This document shows, in pieces, positions 34,795 through 43,251 of a stretch of DNA of 64,000 nucleotides. Numbering within the stretch: position 1 is the stretch's first letter; every line of letters starts with the position of its first letter. The notes below the pieces were generated by a model. It did not search any database, was not told the DNA's origin, and was given only the letters and a program-made list of their open reading frames with translations. The translations under genes were made by a program, and so were the position numbers. Source of the DNA: Enhydrobacter aerosaccus. Its GTDB lineage: Bacteria > Pseudomonadota > Alphaproteobacteria > Reyranellales > Reyranellaceae. The DNA lies in assembly GCF_900167455.1 (NCBI RefSeq), contig NZ_FUWJ01000002.1, positions 1,116,305 through 1,180,304 of the forward strand, in the 5' to 3' direction.

Positions 34795-35373
34795 ATGTCA
34801 CGTACGATGAAGGCGCTGCTCGGCGTCTGGATCCTGGTGTTGGTCGGCGCCGCCGGCTGGATCGGTTGGGACGCCTGGAAGGGCAATCAGCCCACCATCG
34901 GCGGTCCCTTCTCGCTGACCGATCAGAACGGCCGTACGGTGACGGATGCCGATCTCAAGGGCAAACCGACGCTGATCTATTTCGGCTACACTTATTGCCC
35001 CGATGTCTGCCCGACATCGCTGCTCCTGATGGAGACGGCGGCGGAGAAGCTGGGCGCGGACGGTCCCAAGAAGATCAACATGGTGTTCATCACCATCGAT
35101 CCCGAACGCGACACGCCGCAGCTGATGAAGGGCTATGTCACCAACTTCGGTCCGACGATCGAAGGCCTGACCGGAACGCCGGAGCAGATCGCAGCCGTGG
35201 CGCATGCCTACCGGGTCTATTATCAGAAGGTGCCCGGCAAGGACGGCGCCCCCTATCTGATGGATCATTCCTCCATCGTGTATCTACTCGACAGCCGTGG
35301 CCGCTTCGTGACCCACTTCACCCACGAAGCCAATGCCGACACCATCGCCGCCGCCGTGGGACGCCTTCTGTAA
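34795..35373 (+). CDS. SCO1/SenC-family copper chaperone
   Basis: Membrane-anchored thioredoxin-fold protein of 192 residues that helps assemble the CuA site of cytochrome oxidase. TM at about 7-24. The copper-binding CPDVC gives C68 and C72, and the third ligand H158 is in LMDHSS, so all three ligands are present. The start is ATG 34795; ATG 34807 (MKALLG) is an alternative. No oxidase gene is adjacent, so it may serve a distant oxidase or have a thiol-redox role. Confidence 0.92.
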   Translation: MSRTMKALLGVWILVLVGAAGWIGWDAWKGNQPTIGGPFSLTDQNGRTVTDADLKGKPTLIYFGYTYCPDVCPTSLLLMETAAEKLGADGPKKINMVFITIDPERDTPQLMKGYVTNFGPTIEGLTGTPEQIAAVAHAYRVYYQKVPGKDGAPYLMDHSSIVYLLDSRGRFVTHFTHEANADTIAAAVGRLL

Positions 35374-35450
35374 GACATTGATCTGCCACAATTTTTGCAC
35401 CGCAATATCCCCGTGACAAGGCGCGGGCGAAGCGTACAATCCGCGCCCCC

Positions 35451-36674
35451 ATGCTTTACTACGCGTACGAACTGCATCGTCATCTCGCCCAGCCTGTCCG
35501 GCTGTGGGCGAACGCCGTCGAGCGCGTCTATTCCAGCCCGTACAACCCGCTGACCGACACCTGGCTCGGCAAGTCGATGGCTGCGGGCGCCGAAATCGTC
35601 TCGCGCCTGACGCAGAACTACGGCAAGCCCAGCTTCGGACTGGCCACGACACAAGTGGACGGCGAAACCGTCGCCGTGAACGAAGAGATCCTGCTGCGCA
35701 AACCCTTCTGCCAGCTGGTGCGTTTCCGGCGCGACACGGCGCAGCGCCATCCCAAGGTCCTGCTGGTCGCGCCGATGAGCGGGCATTTCGCCACGCTGCT
35801 GCGGGGCACCGTCGAGGCGCTGCTGCCCGAACACGACGTGCACATCACCGACTGGGTGGATGCCCGCGAAGTGCCGCTGTCACAGGGCAACTTCGATCTC
35901 GACGATTACGTCGACTACATCATCGACTTCTGCCGCTATCTCGGCCCCGACGTGCACGTGATCGCCGTATGCCAGCCCTCCGTGCCGGCATTGGCAGCCG
36001 CAGCGCTGATGGCGCAGGCCCAGGATCCCCGTCAGCCGCGGTCGCTCACCTTGATGGGTGGACCGATCGACACACGTATCAGCCCGACCGTGCCGAACGA
36101 TCTGGCGATGCGCAATTCGATGATGTGGTTCCGGCAGAACGTGATCTCGACCGTGCCGATGAGTTATGCCGGCGCGATGCGACGCGTCTATCCGGGCTTC
36201 GTGCAGCTCACGAGCTTCATCTCGATGAATCTCGATCGACACATCAACGCCCACATGCGCCAGTTTGAACATCTCATCAAAGGCGACGACGACAACGCCG
36301 AGGCGCATCGGACGTTCTACGACGAATACCTCGCCGTCATGGATCTCACGGCCGAGTTCTACCTGCAGACGATCCAGGTCGTATTCAAGGAACACCAGTT
36401 GCCGCGCGGCCTCTGGGTGAGCCGCGGCCGGCAGATCGATCCGTCCGCCATAGAAACGGCCCTGATGACCGTCGAAGGCGAGCTGGACGATATCTCCGGC
36501 ATCGGCCAGACCAAGGCGGCACATACACTGACGCCGAACATTCCCGGCGCCCGCCATGTCCACTGGGAGCAGCCGCGGGTCGGCCATTACGGCATCTTCA
36601 ATGGCCGCAAATGGCGGGAGCAGATCATGCCGCGCGTGCGCGATTTCATCCGCGCCAACGACACGGCATCCTGA
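35451..36674 (+). CDS. phaZ: Intracellular polyhydroxyalkanoate depolymerase
   Basis: Hydrolase of 407 residues that mobilises intracellular PHB granules. It opens MLYYAYELHR, typical of PhaZ, and places the nucleophile cysteine C174 in VCQPSVPA, the unusual Cys-type elbow of PhaZ1 enzymes. The C-terminal domain motifs (TVEGELDDISG and HWEQPRVGHYGIF) are also characteristic. It is a single gene; acs and other acyl-CoA genes in the window fit a cell that stores and uses PHA. No PHA synthase or phasin gene is nearby. Confidence 0.93.
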   Translation: MLYYAYELHRHLAQPVRLWANAVERVYSSPYNPLTDTWLGKSMAAGAEIVSRLTQNYGKPSFGLATTQVDGETVAVNEEILLRKPFCQLVRFRRDTAQRHPKVLLVAPMSGHFATLLRGTVEALLPEHDVHITDWVDAREVPLSQGNFDLDDYVDYIIDFCRYLGPDVHVIAVCQPSVPALAAAALMAQAQDPRQPRSLTLMGGPIDTRISPTVPNDLAMRNSMMWFRQNVISTVPMSYAGAMRRVYPGFVQLTSFISMNLDRHINAHMRQFEHLIKGDDDNAEAHRTFYDEYLAVMDLTAEFYLQTIQVVFKEHQLPRGLWVSRGRQIDPSAIETALMTVEGELDDISGIGQTKAAHTLTPNIPGARHVHWEQPRVGHYGIFNGRKWREQIMPRVRDFIRANDTAS

Positions 36675-36736
36675 CCACAGGCCCGGGCAACCTCTCGCGG
36701 CAGCGGACGTTCGACCACCAACGAGGAGGTCGAGCC

Positions 36737-37069
36737 ATGCAGGCGCTTTCCCGTCGGTCGCTGGTCAGCGGCCTGTTGATTTTCGCCAGCGTGGGCACCG
36801 CCGCCACAGCGGTCTGCGCCCAGCCGCAGGCCGAGATCATCGTTCCGACAGCGCCGCCGCCACCACGGGAAGAGGTTGTGCCGGTCCTGCCGTCCGAGAG
36901 GCTCGAGCGGGACGTGTGGCGCCCCGGACACTGGCAATGGAACGGCCACGAGTATGTGTGGGTCGCCGGCCATTACGTCGAACGCCCGCGCCGCGGCGCC
37001 GTCTGGGTTCCCGGCCGTTGGGAGCGCCGGCCGCACGGCTGGGTCTATATCGAGGGACATTGGGGCTAG
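36737..37069 (+). CDS. Secreted WXXGXW (YXWGXW) repeat protein 1
   Basis: Small exported protein of 110 residues. A signal peptide (about 1-29, ending VCAQ) is followed by a Pro-rich stretch (APPPPREE). Two or three repeats follow, built around W-P-G-x-W and YVWVAGHY, ending GWVYIEGHWG. This is the pattern of the YXWGXW/BcpO-like envelope family; its function is not known. ATG 36737 is chosen because GAGGAGG lies just ahead. It is a tandem paralogue of the next gene. Confidence 0.8.
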   Translation: MQALSRRSLVSGLLIFASVGTAATAVCAQPQAEIIVPTAPPPPREEVVPVLPSERLERDVWRPGHWQWNGHEYVWVAGHYVERPRRGAVWVPGRWERRPHGWVYIEGHWG

Positions 37070-37165
37070 GAGGCCTGTCTGTTGCCAAGCGGTGGCGCGA
37101 CTGACGCTCAGGAACCGCTTCCGTCGAGGCGCCGTTTCTACTCCGAAATCTGTACGGAGGAAGAC

Positions 37166-37486
37166 ATGGCAAGCTTTAGCCGAAGCGGCGTTCTCGGCGG
37201 CCTGACGCTGGTCGTCGGCGCGAGCGTCCTCGCAGGTGTTGCTTCCGCGCAAGATGTTATCTATGTGCCCGCTGCACCGCCGCCGCCACGCGCCGAAATC
37301 GTTCCGACCGTGCCGGCCGACCGCGTCGTGACCTGGCAACCCGGATACTGGCGCTGGACCGGCGCGGAGTATGCATGGGTCGCCGGCCATTACGTCGACG
37401 CGCCACGCCGTGGAGCGGTCTGGATCCCCGGTCGCTGGGAGCAGCGGGCACGGGGCTGGGTGTATGTCGATGGACATTGGAACTGA
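37166..37486 (+). CDS. Secreted WXXGXW (YXWGXW) repeat protein 2
   Basis: Small exported protein of 106 residues, clearly duplicated from the gene before it: same signal-peptide length, the same APPPPRAE block and the same W-repeat spacing (WQPGYWRW, YAWVAGHYV, WIPGRWEQ, VYVDGHWN). GGAGG precedes ATG 37166. The 96-base gap between the copies has no terminator-like hairpin, so they may share a transcript. Confidence 0.8.
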   Translation: MASFSRSGVLGGLTLVVGASVLAGVASAQDVIYVPAAPPPPRAEIVPTVPADRVVTWQPGYWRWTGAEYAWVAGHYVDAPRRGAVWIPGRWEQRARGWVYVDGHWN

Positions 37487-37535
37487 CCATTCCTCCCCAT
37501 GCCGTCTTGACTCTGCCATGGCCTGAGGCCCGCTG

Positions 37536-38342
37536 ATGGGCCTCGAGCAGGAAGGCGTTCACGCCGCAAACGTCCTTGTCGCGCTGATCACCACCTACGG
37601 CCTCAGGGTGATCGGCGCGATCGCGATCCTGCTCGCGGGATGGATCGCGGCGCGTCTCGTTCACTCCGCCATCGTGCGCTTGTGCGTGCGGTCGCCGAGG
37701 ATTGACCGTACCGTCACGCTGTTTCTCGCCAACGGCGCCCGCTACAGCGTCCTGATGTTCACTTTCGTGGCGGTGCTGACAAGCTTCGGCATTGCCACCA
37801 CGAGCATCGTCGCTGTCCTCGGCGCGGTGGGGCTGGCCATCGGCTTGGCGTTGCAGGGCACGCTCAGCAATCTCGCGGCCGGCATCATGATCGTGGTGTT
37901 CCGCCCCTTCCATATCGGCGATCGCGTGGAGAGCGGCGGTGTTGTCGGCATCATCCGCGAGATCAATTTGTTCTATAGCGAGCTCGACACCGACGATAAT
38001 GTCCGCGTCATCTATCCCAACGGCCTGCTATGGGGCCAGATCGTCAAGATCCCATCCCGGAACGACACCGAACGCGTGGAGTTGAAGTTCGTTCGGCCCC
38101 TGAGCGACGATGTCGGGCTTGCCATCGAGCGCGTCCGGCATGCCGTCGCGGAAGACAAGCGCATTACGCGAATGGCACAGATCGGCGTCGACACGGTTGC
38201 CGACGACCACTACGTACTGGTTGCGAGGATGTGGGTAGCCCGGCCTGATGCCATGCAGGTCCACTTCGACATCAACCGCGCCGTAAAGGAAGCGCTCCAG
38301 CAGCATCCGCCCACGCCCGAGCAGACGCAGGCGGCGGACTAA
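37536..38342 (+). CDS. Small-conductance mechanosensitive channel (MscS family)
   Basis: Membrane channel of 268 residues, about the length of E. coli MscS (286). Three hydrophobic segments (about 15-45, 65-85, 90-125) are followed by the pore-lining TM3 with glycine/alanine repeats (AVLGAVGLAIGLALQGTLS). The beta-domain motif PFHIGDRVESGGVVG comes next, then a mixed alpha/beta C-terminal domain. It should release solutes upon hypo-osmotic shock. It starts 49 bases after the second WXXGXW gene. Confidence 0.93.
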   Translation: MGLEQEGVHAANVLVALITTYGLRVIGAIAILLAGWIAARLVHSAIVRLCVRSPRIDRTVTLFLANGARYSVLMFTFVAVLTSFGIATTSIVAVLGAVGLAIGLALQGTLSNLAAGIMIVVFRPFHIGDRVESGGVVGIIREINLFYSELDTDDNVRVIYPNGLLWGQIVKIPSRNDTERVELKFVRPLSDDVGLAIERVRHAVAEDKRITRMAQIGVDTVADDHYVLVARMWVARPDAMQVHFDINRAVKEALQQHPPTPEQTQAAD

Positions 38343-38376
38343 CGACATCAACCCGGCCCGACGGTACCATGCGGCG

Positions 38377-39228
38377 ATGCCGGTCCCCGTCGATATCTCT
38401 GCCTGGAAGCCCGCGCCCTTTGCCGTTGAGGGCGAAACGATCTTCGCCGTCGGCGACGTCCATGGATGCGCCGACGAGCTGCGGACGTTGCTCGACGCCG
38501 TCGGAACATCTGCTGCCGAATGTCCTGTCGGCAAGCGGCGCCTGGTCTTTCTGGGCGACATGGTCGATCGCGGACCGGATACGATCGGCGCGCTTCGCCT
38601 CTGGAGCGCGGAGGCACGGGAACATGGCGTCGATCGGATCGACCGCATCATCGGCAATCACGAGATCATGATGCTACTGGCGGGTGAAGGTGGTCCATCC
38701 GCGCCGAAGTATGAGGCGATGTGGCTGGCGGGCCATTCTGGCGGTCGAGCAGCGCTCGAGGAGATGCGCACGGCCTGTCAGGATCCGGCCGCTCCGCCCA
38801 GCCATGCGCTGTTCGTTTCAGCCCTCGGCGAAGGGATCGTCCGCCAGCTCCTGACGCAGCGTTCACACCTGCGCATCGGCAATACGCTCTTCATCCATGG
38901 AGGGCTCGATCCAAAAGCCGATCAGGCGACGTTTCTGGCCACTCCCTGGACAGCCGGGCGGGAAGCACGCTGGGCCTGGATCAATCGGGGCTTCCTCGAT
39001 TGGCAGGGTGGGTTCGGCGGAACGCTGGTGGTGCACGGCCACACGCCGCCCGCCAAGCATTTCCCGCTCACGCACATGGCGGATCCACACCTTTTCCTGC
39101 ACGACCGCCTTGGCCTCGATGGCGGGAGCGCCGTCACCGGTTTGGTGGTCGGTGCCGAGATCCAGGATGGCCGTTATCGAATCTTCAAGGCCGGCAAGCG
39201 AAGAGCCGGCTCCTCCGGAATTCCCTGA
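38377..39228 (+). CDS. Metallophosphoesterase (PPP-type phosphatase)
   Basis: Calcineurin-like phosphoesterase of 283 residues. The three metal motifs GDVHGC, GDMVDRGPD and GNHE are in order, followed by a late VVHGHTP histidine motif. This arrangement is that of bacterial PPP-type serine/threonine phosphatases and symmetrical Ap4A hydrolases. Family length does not decide between them. It starts 34 bases after mscS and ends 4 bases before the convergent recQ stop. Confidence 0.88.
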   Translation: MPVPVDISAWKPAPFAVEGETIFAVGDVHGCADELRTLLDAVGTSAAECPVGKRRLVFLGDMVDRGPDTIGALRLWSAEAREHGVDRIDRIIGNHEIMMLLAGEGGPSAPKYEAMWLAGHSGGRAALEEMRTACQDPAAPPSHALFVSALGEGIVRQLLTQRSHLRIGNTLFIHGGLDPKADQATFLATPWTAGREARWAWINRGFLDWQGGFGGTLVVHGHTPPAKHFPLTHMADPHLFLHDRLGLDGGSAVTGLVVGAEIQDGRYRIFKAGKRRAGSSGIP

Positions 39229-39232
39229 TGGC

Positions 39233-41044
39233 TCATCGCGGGAAATTCTGCACGACGTCGAGGAACGCCACGCCATAGCGTTCGAGCTTGCTGTCACCGA
39301 CGCCATGGATCTCCCGCATCGCCGACAGGGTGATCGGGCGGTGAGTCGCCAGCTCGATCAGGGTGCGATCGGAAAAGACGACGTAGGCTGGCACCTTCTG
39401 CGATAGGGCAAGCTTCGACCGCAATGACTTGAGGGCCGCCAGCAGCGGTTCGTCCGCATCGCCCACTTCCACCTGGGGCGCTTGACGGCCCTGACGGCCT
39501 TGCTTGGGCCGAGCGACATCCTTGCGCAACTCGATGCGTTCCTGGCCCTTCAGGACCCGCCAACCGACCTCGGTCACCGACCAGCGGCCATGTTCCATCA
39601 GATCCTGGGAAATGAGGCCCAGCGCGGACAGTTGGCGAAAGATCGCACGCCATTCGACAGCGCGGCGGCCGGCGCCGACACCGAATGTCGGCAGCTTGTC
39701 GTGACTGAACTTCAGCACGTTCTCCGTGCGCTCACCCAACAGGATGGCGATCACGTGCTCCATGCCGAACCGCTCGCCCGTACGCACGATCGCCGACATC
39801 GCCTTCTGGGCTTCGATGGTGCCGTCGAAGCGCTCGACGCCTTCCTGGCAGAGATCGCAGTTGCCGCAAGGCTCGGACGCCTCGCCGAAATAGGTAAGCA
39901 ATGTCTGTCGTCGGCAGCGCGGCGCCTCGGCGAGAGCCAGCAGCGCATTGAGGCGCTGTCGTTCGATGCGCTTGCGTTCTTCCGACGACTCGGCCTGTTC
40001 GATCTGCAGGCGTCGAAGACGCATGTCGTCGAGGCCGTAGAGCGTGAGCGTATCGGCCGCCAGACCATCGCGGCCGGCACGGCCGATCTCCTGGTAATAG
40101 GCCTCGACGTTGGCCGGCAGATCGGCATGGCAGACGAAGCGCACGTCCGGTTTGTCTATGCCCATGCCGAAGGCGACGGTGGCAGTCATCACCACGCCGT
40201 CCTGCTGCTGGAAGGCATCCTGATTGGCGTCGCGCACCGCTTTGTCCAGGCCGGCATGGTACGGCAATGCCTTGACCGACGCCTTGTTCAGCGTCTCGGC
40301 GAGCTCCTCGACCTTGCGCCGCGAGGCACAATAGACGATGCCGCTCTGGCCTTCATGCGCGCGCACGAAATCCAGGATCTGGCGCGACGAGCGATCCTTG
40401 GCCTTGAAGGCAAGCCGGAGATTGGGGCGATCGAAGCTGCGCACGAAGACGCGAGGCGCCGCGGCGAACAGCTTGTCGACGATATCGCCGCGCGTGGGCG
40501 CATCGGCGGTGGCCGTCAGGGCGATGGTTTGCAGCCGCCCGCCGATCTGGCGCGCCAGACTGCCGAGCGTCAGATATTCCGGCCGGAAGTCGTGTCCCCA
40601 TTGCGACACGCAATGGGCTTCGTCGATCGCCATCAGCGTGACGTTGGACTCGGCCAGCAACTCCACTGTGTCGGGGCGCGCCAGCCGTTCCGGCGCCAGG
40701 TAGAGAAGGCGAAGCGAGCCGCGCCGCAGCAGATCCATCACACGCGCATTTTCGCCCGGCTCGTTACTCGAGTTGAGGCTGCCCGCCGCCACGCCCGCTG
40801 CTGCAAGCGCGCGCACCTGATCACGCATCAGCGCAATCAACGGCGAGATGACCAGTGTCAAACCGGATCGCGCGATCGCAGGGAGCTGATAGCAAAGCGA
40901 CTTGCCTGAACCGGTCGGCATAACGGCAAGCACATTCTCGCCCGTCAGAACGGCGCGCACGATTTCTTCCTGCCCTGGGCGGAAAGCGTCGAAACCGAAG
41001 ACGGAATGAAGCAGGGACCGTGCGGTCGAGAGCGGATCGGACAT
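39233..41044 (-). CDS. recQ: ATP-dependent DNA helicase RecQ
   Basis: 3'-5' DNA helicase of 603 residues, about the length of E. coli RecQ (609). Walker A PTGSGKS is at 43-49, the DEAH box at 141-144, and motif VI QEIGRAGRDG is present. The zinc site includes CRRQT and CGNCDLC. A winged-helix domain and a C-terminal HRDC domain (about 520-595) complete it. It acts in RecF-pathway recombination and fork repair. It is divergent from the beta-barrel gene across a 274-base gap (41045-41318) in which I see no gene. Confidence 0.97.
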   Translation of the reverse strand: MSDPLSTARSLLHSVFGFDAFRPGQEEIVRAVLTGENVLAVMPTGSGKSLCYQLPAIARSGLTLVISPLIALMRDQVRALAAAGVAAGSLNSSNEPGENARVMDLLRRGSLRLLYLAPERLARPDTVELLAESNVTLMAIDEAHCVSQWGHDFRPEYLTLGSLARQIGGRLQTIALTATADAPTRGDIVDKLFAAAPRVFVRSFDRPNLRLAFKAKDRSSRQILDFVRAHEGQSGIVYCASRRKVEELAETLNKASVKALPYHAGLDKAVRDANQDAFQQQDGVVMTATVAFGMGIDKPDVRFVCHADLPANVEAYYQEIGRAGRDGLAADTLTLYGLDDMRLRRLQIEQAESSEERKRIERQRLNALLALAEAPRCRRQTLLTYFGEASEPCGNCDLCQEGVERFDGTIEAQKAMSAIVRTGERFGMEHVIAILLGERTENVLKFSHDKLPTFGVGAGRRAVEWRAIFRQLSALGLISQDLMEHGRWSVTEVGWRVLKGQERIELRKDVARPKQGRQGRQAPQVEVGDADEPLLAALKSLRSKLALSQKVPAYVVFSDRTLIELATHRPITLSAMREIHGVGDSKLERYGVAFLDVVQNFPR

Positions 41045-41318
41045 TGCGGCGCGCGACAGTAGCGTCTCGTGCTGTCACCCGCACTGTGGATGAACGCCCG
41101 GCGGGTTTTGGCCGCATTGGATTCATGAAGAGTTCGCGCGTCGCGGCGGATTCACCCCCGTGTCACCAAGTACCACCGGCCCGACTGATGCGGCGACGTC
41201 ACAGCGGAGCGCTGCCTTTTCTCCTTCAAGCTGATGCCCCGCCACTGCCGCTTTTTGACGGCTGATTCCCTCCACCCACCGACACTAGTCCCTCTTCACT
41301 TGTCGAATGGAGCGTACG

Positions 41319-41996
41319 ATGTCTTTCAAGAAGAATACGATCAGCATCGCAGCCGCCGTGGCGGCGATAATCGCGGCACCGCTCGCCGCACATGCCCAGA
41401 CCCCCGCCGCGCCGTATTGGCAAGGCTTCTACGCCGGCATCAATCTGGGCGGCATCTGGAACAACAATGCCACGGCGATCACGGAGAACGGCACCACCGG
41501 CGGCTTCTCGGGCACGAGCGGCGGCATCCTCGGTGGCGGTCAGGTCGGCTACAACTACATGCTTGGTCCGGTGCTCGTCGGCCCTGAATTCGACTTCCAG
41601 GGCACCTCATTGAGCACGAATGTCTCCGGCGGTGCTGGCCCGTCGACGATTTCGGCACAGTCGACGGTGCCGTGGTTTGCGACCTTCCGTGCCCGTGCCG
41701 GTTATCCGGTCGGATCGGTGATGCCCTATGTCACGGGCGGCGCGGTGTGGGGACATCAGACCCTGAGCGGCTATGACACGGCTGGCGGCGGCTACTTCAA
41801 CGCCTCCAACAACTTCTGGACCTGGACCGCTGGTGGCGGCGTCGAGGGCCACATCACCGATCGGTGGAGTGCCAAGCTCGAATATCTCTACATCGGCACG
41901 CCCAGCACGCCGCTGTCGACGCCCTACACGACCAGCGTGTCTGGCAGCGGTGTCGGCAACGTCATCCGCGTGGGCCTGAACTACAAGCTCTACTAG
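41319..41996 (+). CDS. Outer-membrane beta-barrel protein (Omp25/Omp31-like)
   Basis: Porin-like protein of 225 residues. A signal peptide ends AAHAQ at about 27. The mature part begins YWQGFYAGINLGG, the classic opening of rhizobial/Brucella Omp25-Omp31 barrels, with alternating strands and a C-terminal aromatic strand (VIRVGLNYKLY). Loops are Gly/Ser/Thr-rich. I choose ATG 41319 because GGAG sits 6 bases before it; ATG 41307 is in frame but lacks a ribosome-binding site. It is likely abundant in the outer membrane. The gene is followed by two hairpins. Confidence 0.88.
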   Translation: MSFKKNTISIAAAVAAIIAAPLAAHAQTPAAPYWQGFYAGINLGGIWNNNATAITENGTTGGFSGTSGGILGGGQVGYNYMLGPVLVGPEFDFQGTSLSTNVSGGAGPSTISAQSTVPWFATFRARAGYPVGSVMPYVTGGAVWGHQTLSGYDTAGGGYFNASNNFWTWTAGGGVEGHITDRWSAKLEYLYIGTPSTPLSTPYTTSVSGSGVGNVIRVGLNYKLY

Positions 41997-42002
41997 GAGA
42001 TC

Positions 42003-42021
42003 TTGCCGCAAGGCGGCAAGA
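42003..42021 (+). terminator. Hairpin after the beta-barrel gene
   Basis: CTTGCCGC and GCGGCAAG form a perfect 8-bp stem with a 3-base loop, starting 7 bases after the stop codon. There is no U-tract, so it may stabilise the 3' end of the transcript instead of terminating it. Confidence 0.45.
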
Positions 42022-42033
42022 ACAAGGCGGAAC

Positions 42034-42083
42034 CCACGTGCTCTCCCTTCGTTCCTACACAAAAGGAACGGGAGAGCACGTGG
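42034..42083 (+). promoter_or_regulatory. Long stem-loop covering the RBS and start of the DUF3309-like gene
   Basis: A 14-bp arm beginning CCACGTGCTC (42034-42047) pairs perfectly with its complement at 70-83. After a 3-base bulge (48-50), GTTCCT pairs with AGGAAC (51-56 with 64-69), leaving a 7-base loop. The 3' arm contains GGGAG, the likely ribosome-binding site, and the GTG start codon at 42080. Folded RNA would therefore block translation. The stem could instead be the terminator of the preceding gene. Confidence 0.5.
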
Positions 42084-42391
42084 TGCTTCTGGGATTTGCC
42101 CTGCTGCTGGCGGCGTCGAGCGTCGCCGTCTTCCCCTGCTGGCGCCACAGCCAGCAGTGGGGGTACACGCCCTCGGTGACAGCGGGAATTCTGCTCTTCT
42201 GCCTCGCGATCATGACGGTGGGCGGAAAGCCGGCCAACGGCTTTGTCCGCACCGGTGCAACAACGGTCTACCGGGCCGACGGTCACAGTGTCTGGCCCTA
42301 CGCTTACAGCTTCCAGCCCAGGACATCGCGGCCTTACGACGGTCGCGACCTTGCGCGGTCCGAACCGCTGGACGTCTCCCCCGGCACCTGA
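42080..42391 (+). CDS. Small DUF3309-like membrane protein with C-terminal extension
   Basis: About 103 residues from GTG 42080 (GTG 42083 also possible). Two hydrophobic segments flank the motif P-C-W-R-H-S-x-x-W-G-Y-T-P-S, which matches the P-W-x-H-S-x-x-W-G-Y-x-P-S core of DUF3309 small membrane proteins. The usual family member stops soon after the second segment. Here a polar tail of about 50 residues follows, rich in Arg, Tyr, Ser and Pro. The GGGAG ribosome-binding site is buried in a long stem-loop. An earlier GTG at 42038 would put the stem inside the gene. DUF3309 has no established function. The opposite strand is open as well but shows no domain. Confidence 0.5.
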   Translation: MVLLGFALLLAASSVAVFPCWRHSQQWGYTPSVTAGILLFCLAIMTVGGKPANGFVRTGATTVYRADGHSVWPYAYSFQPRTSRPYDGRDLARSEPLDVSPGT

Positions 42392-42405
42392 CCGAATGCG
42401 CGAGG

Positions 42406-43179
42406 TCAGTTGCGCGCTGCTTGGCCGCCATCCAGAGTCATCACCACACCGCTGATGTAGCTCGCGCGATCCGAAGCAAGGAACACAGCAAGGTCGGCGA
42501 CTTCGTCCGGCTCGGCCGGACGTCCGAATGGCATATGTGTAGTGAGCTCGCGCCAACGTTCGGCATCACCAAATTTCTGTTCCGCCTGGCCGCGCAACAG
42601 CGTGAGCATCCGATCTGTGCGGGTGGCGGGGGGATTGATAGCCACGACGCGAACGCCTTGGTCGACGCTCTTTGATCCGACGGCGCGTGTGAAGGCCATC
42701 AACCCGGCATTGGCCATGGTGCCGGCGACATAATCGTAATTGTACACCTCGCCAGCGAGCCCGATCACATTGACGACGACGCCCTTCTTCCGCGCGTACA
42801 TCCGCTCCAGCATGGCGCGCGTGGCGTTGATATAGCCGAACACCTTCAGTTCCCAGGCCTCGCGCCACTTGGGCTCGCTCATGGCAAAGATGTCACCGCG
42901 GGGGATGGCTCCGGCGTTATTGACGAGAATGTCGGCATGGCTCACGGCGTCGACCACCGCACGCACCGTGTCTCCCTTGGAGAAGTCGGCGACGTGGATC
43001 TCGACCGGCACGTTGTGGCGTCCGCGGATGGCGTCGCGCGCCTTCTCGAGTGAATCCGCCGAGCGGGAGGCGATATGTACAGCACAGCCCTCGGCCGCGA
43101 AGGCCATGGCGCAGGCCAGGCCAATTCCGCGGCTGCCGCCCGTGATCAGAACCGTCCGACCGTTGAGCTTGAGATCCAT
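42406..43179 (-). CDS. SDR-family oxidoreductase (3-oxoacyl-ACP reductase-like)
   Basis: NAD(P)-dependent short-chain dehydrogenase of 257 residues. The cofactor motif TGGSRGIG is near 15-22 and NNAG at about 87-90. In place of the usual Tyr-x-x-x-Lys with a preceding Ser, I read a VIGLAGEVYNYDYVAGTMANAGL region, so the catalytic Tyr is present (YDYVAG) but the lysine is not obvious. This departs from canonical SDRs. GGAGGAG precedes ATG 43179; the much longer open frame upstream overlaps the divergent gene and is rejected. Substrate unknown. Confidence 0.85.
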   Translation of the reverse strand: MDLKLNGRTVLITGGSRGIGLACAMAFAAEGCAVHIASRSADSLEKARDAIRGRHNVPVEIHVADFSKGDTVRAVVDAVSHADILVNNAGAIPRGDIFAMSEPKWREAWELKVFGYINATRAMLERMYARKKGVVVNVIGLAGEVYNYDYVAGTMANAGLMAFTRAVGSKSVDQGVRVVAINPPATRTDRMLTLLRGQAEQKFGDAERWRELTTHMPFGRPAEPDEVADLAVFLASDRASYISGVVMTLDGGQAARN

Positions 43180-43251
43180 GAACCCTCTCCTCCGAGAACC
43201 GATCGCAACTCCTATATGAGCATGGAATCGCGGGTACACTAACGGCGTCGC

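Noticed and set aside
41045-41318. Possible small gene between recQ and the beta-barrel gene
   Set aside because: The short open frames overlap recQ or lack any hydrophobic, helical or domain pattern. TTGACG at 41255 lacks a -10 partner at proper spacing, so I do not annotate a promoter.
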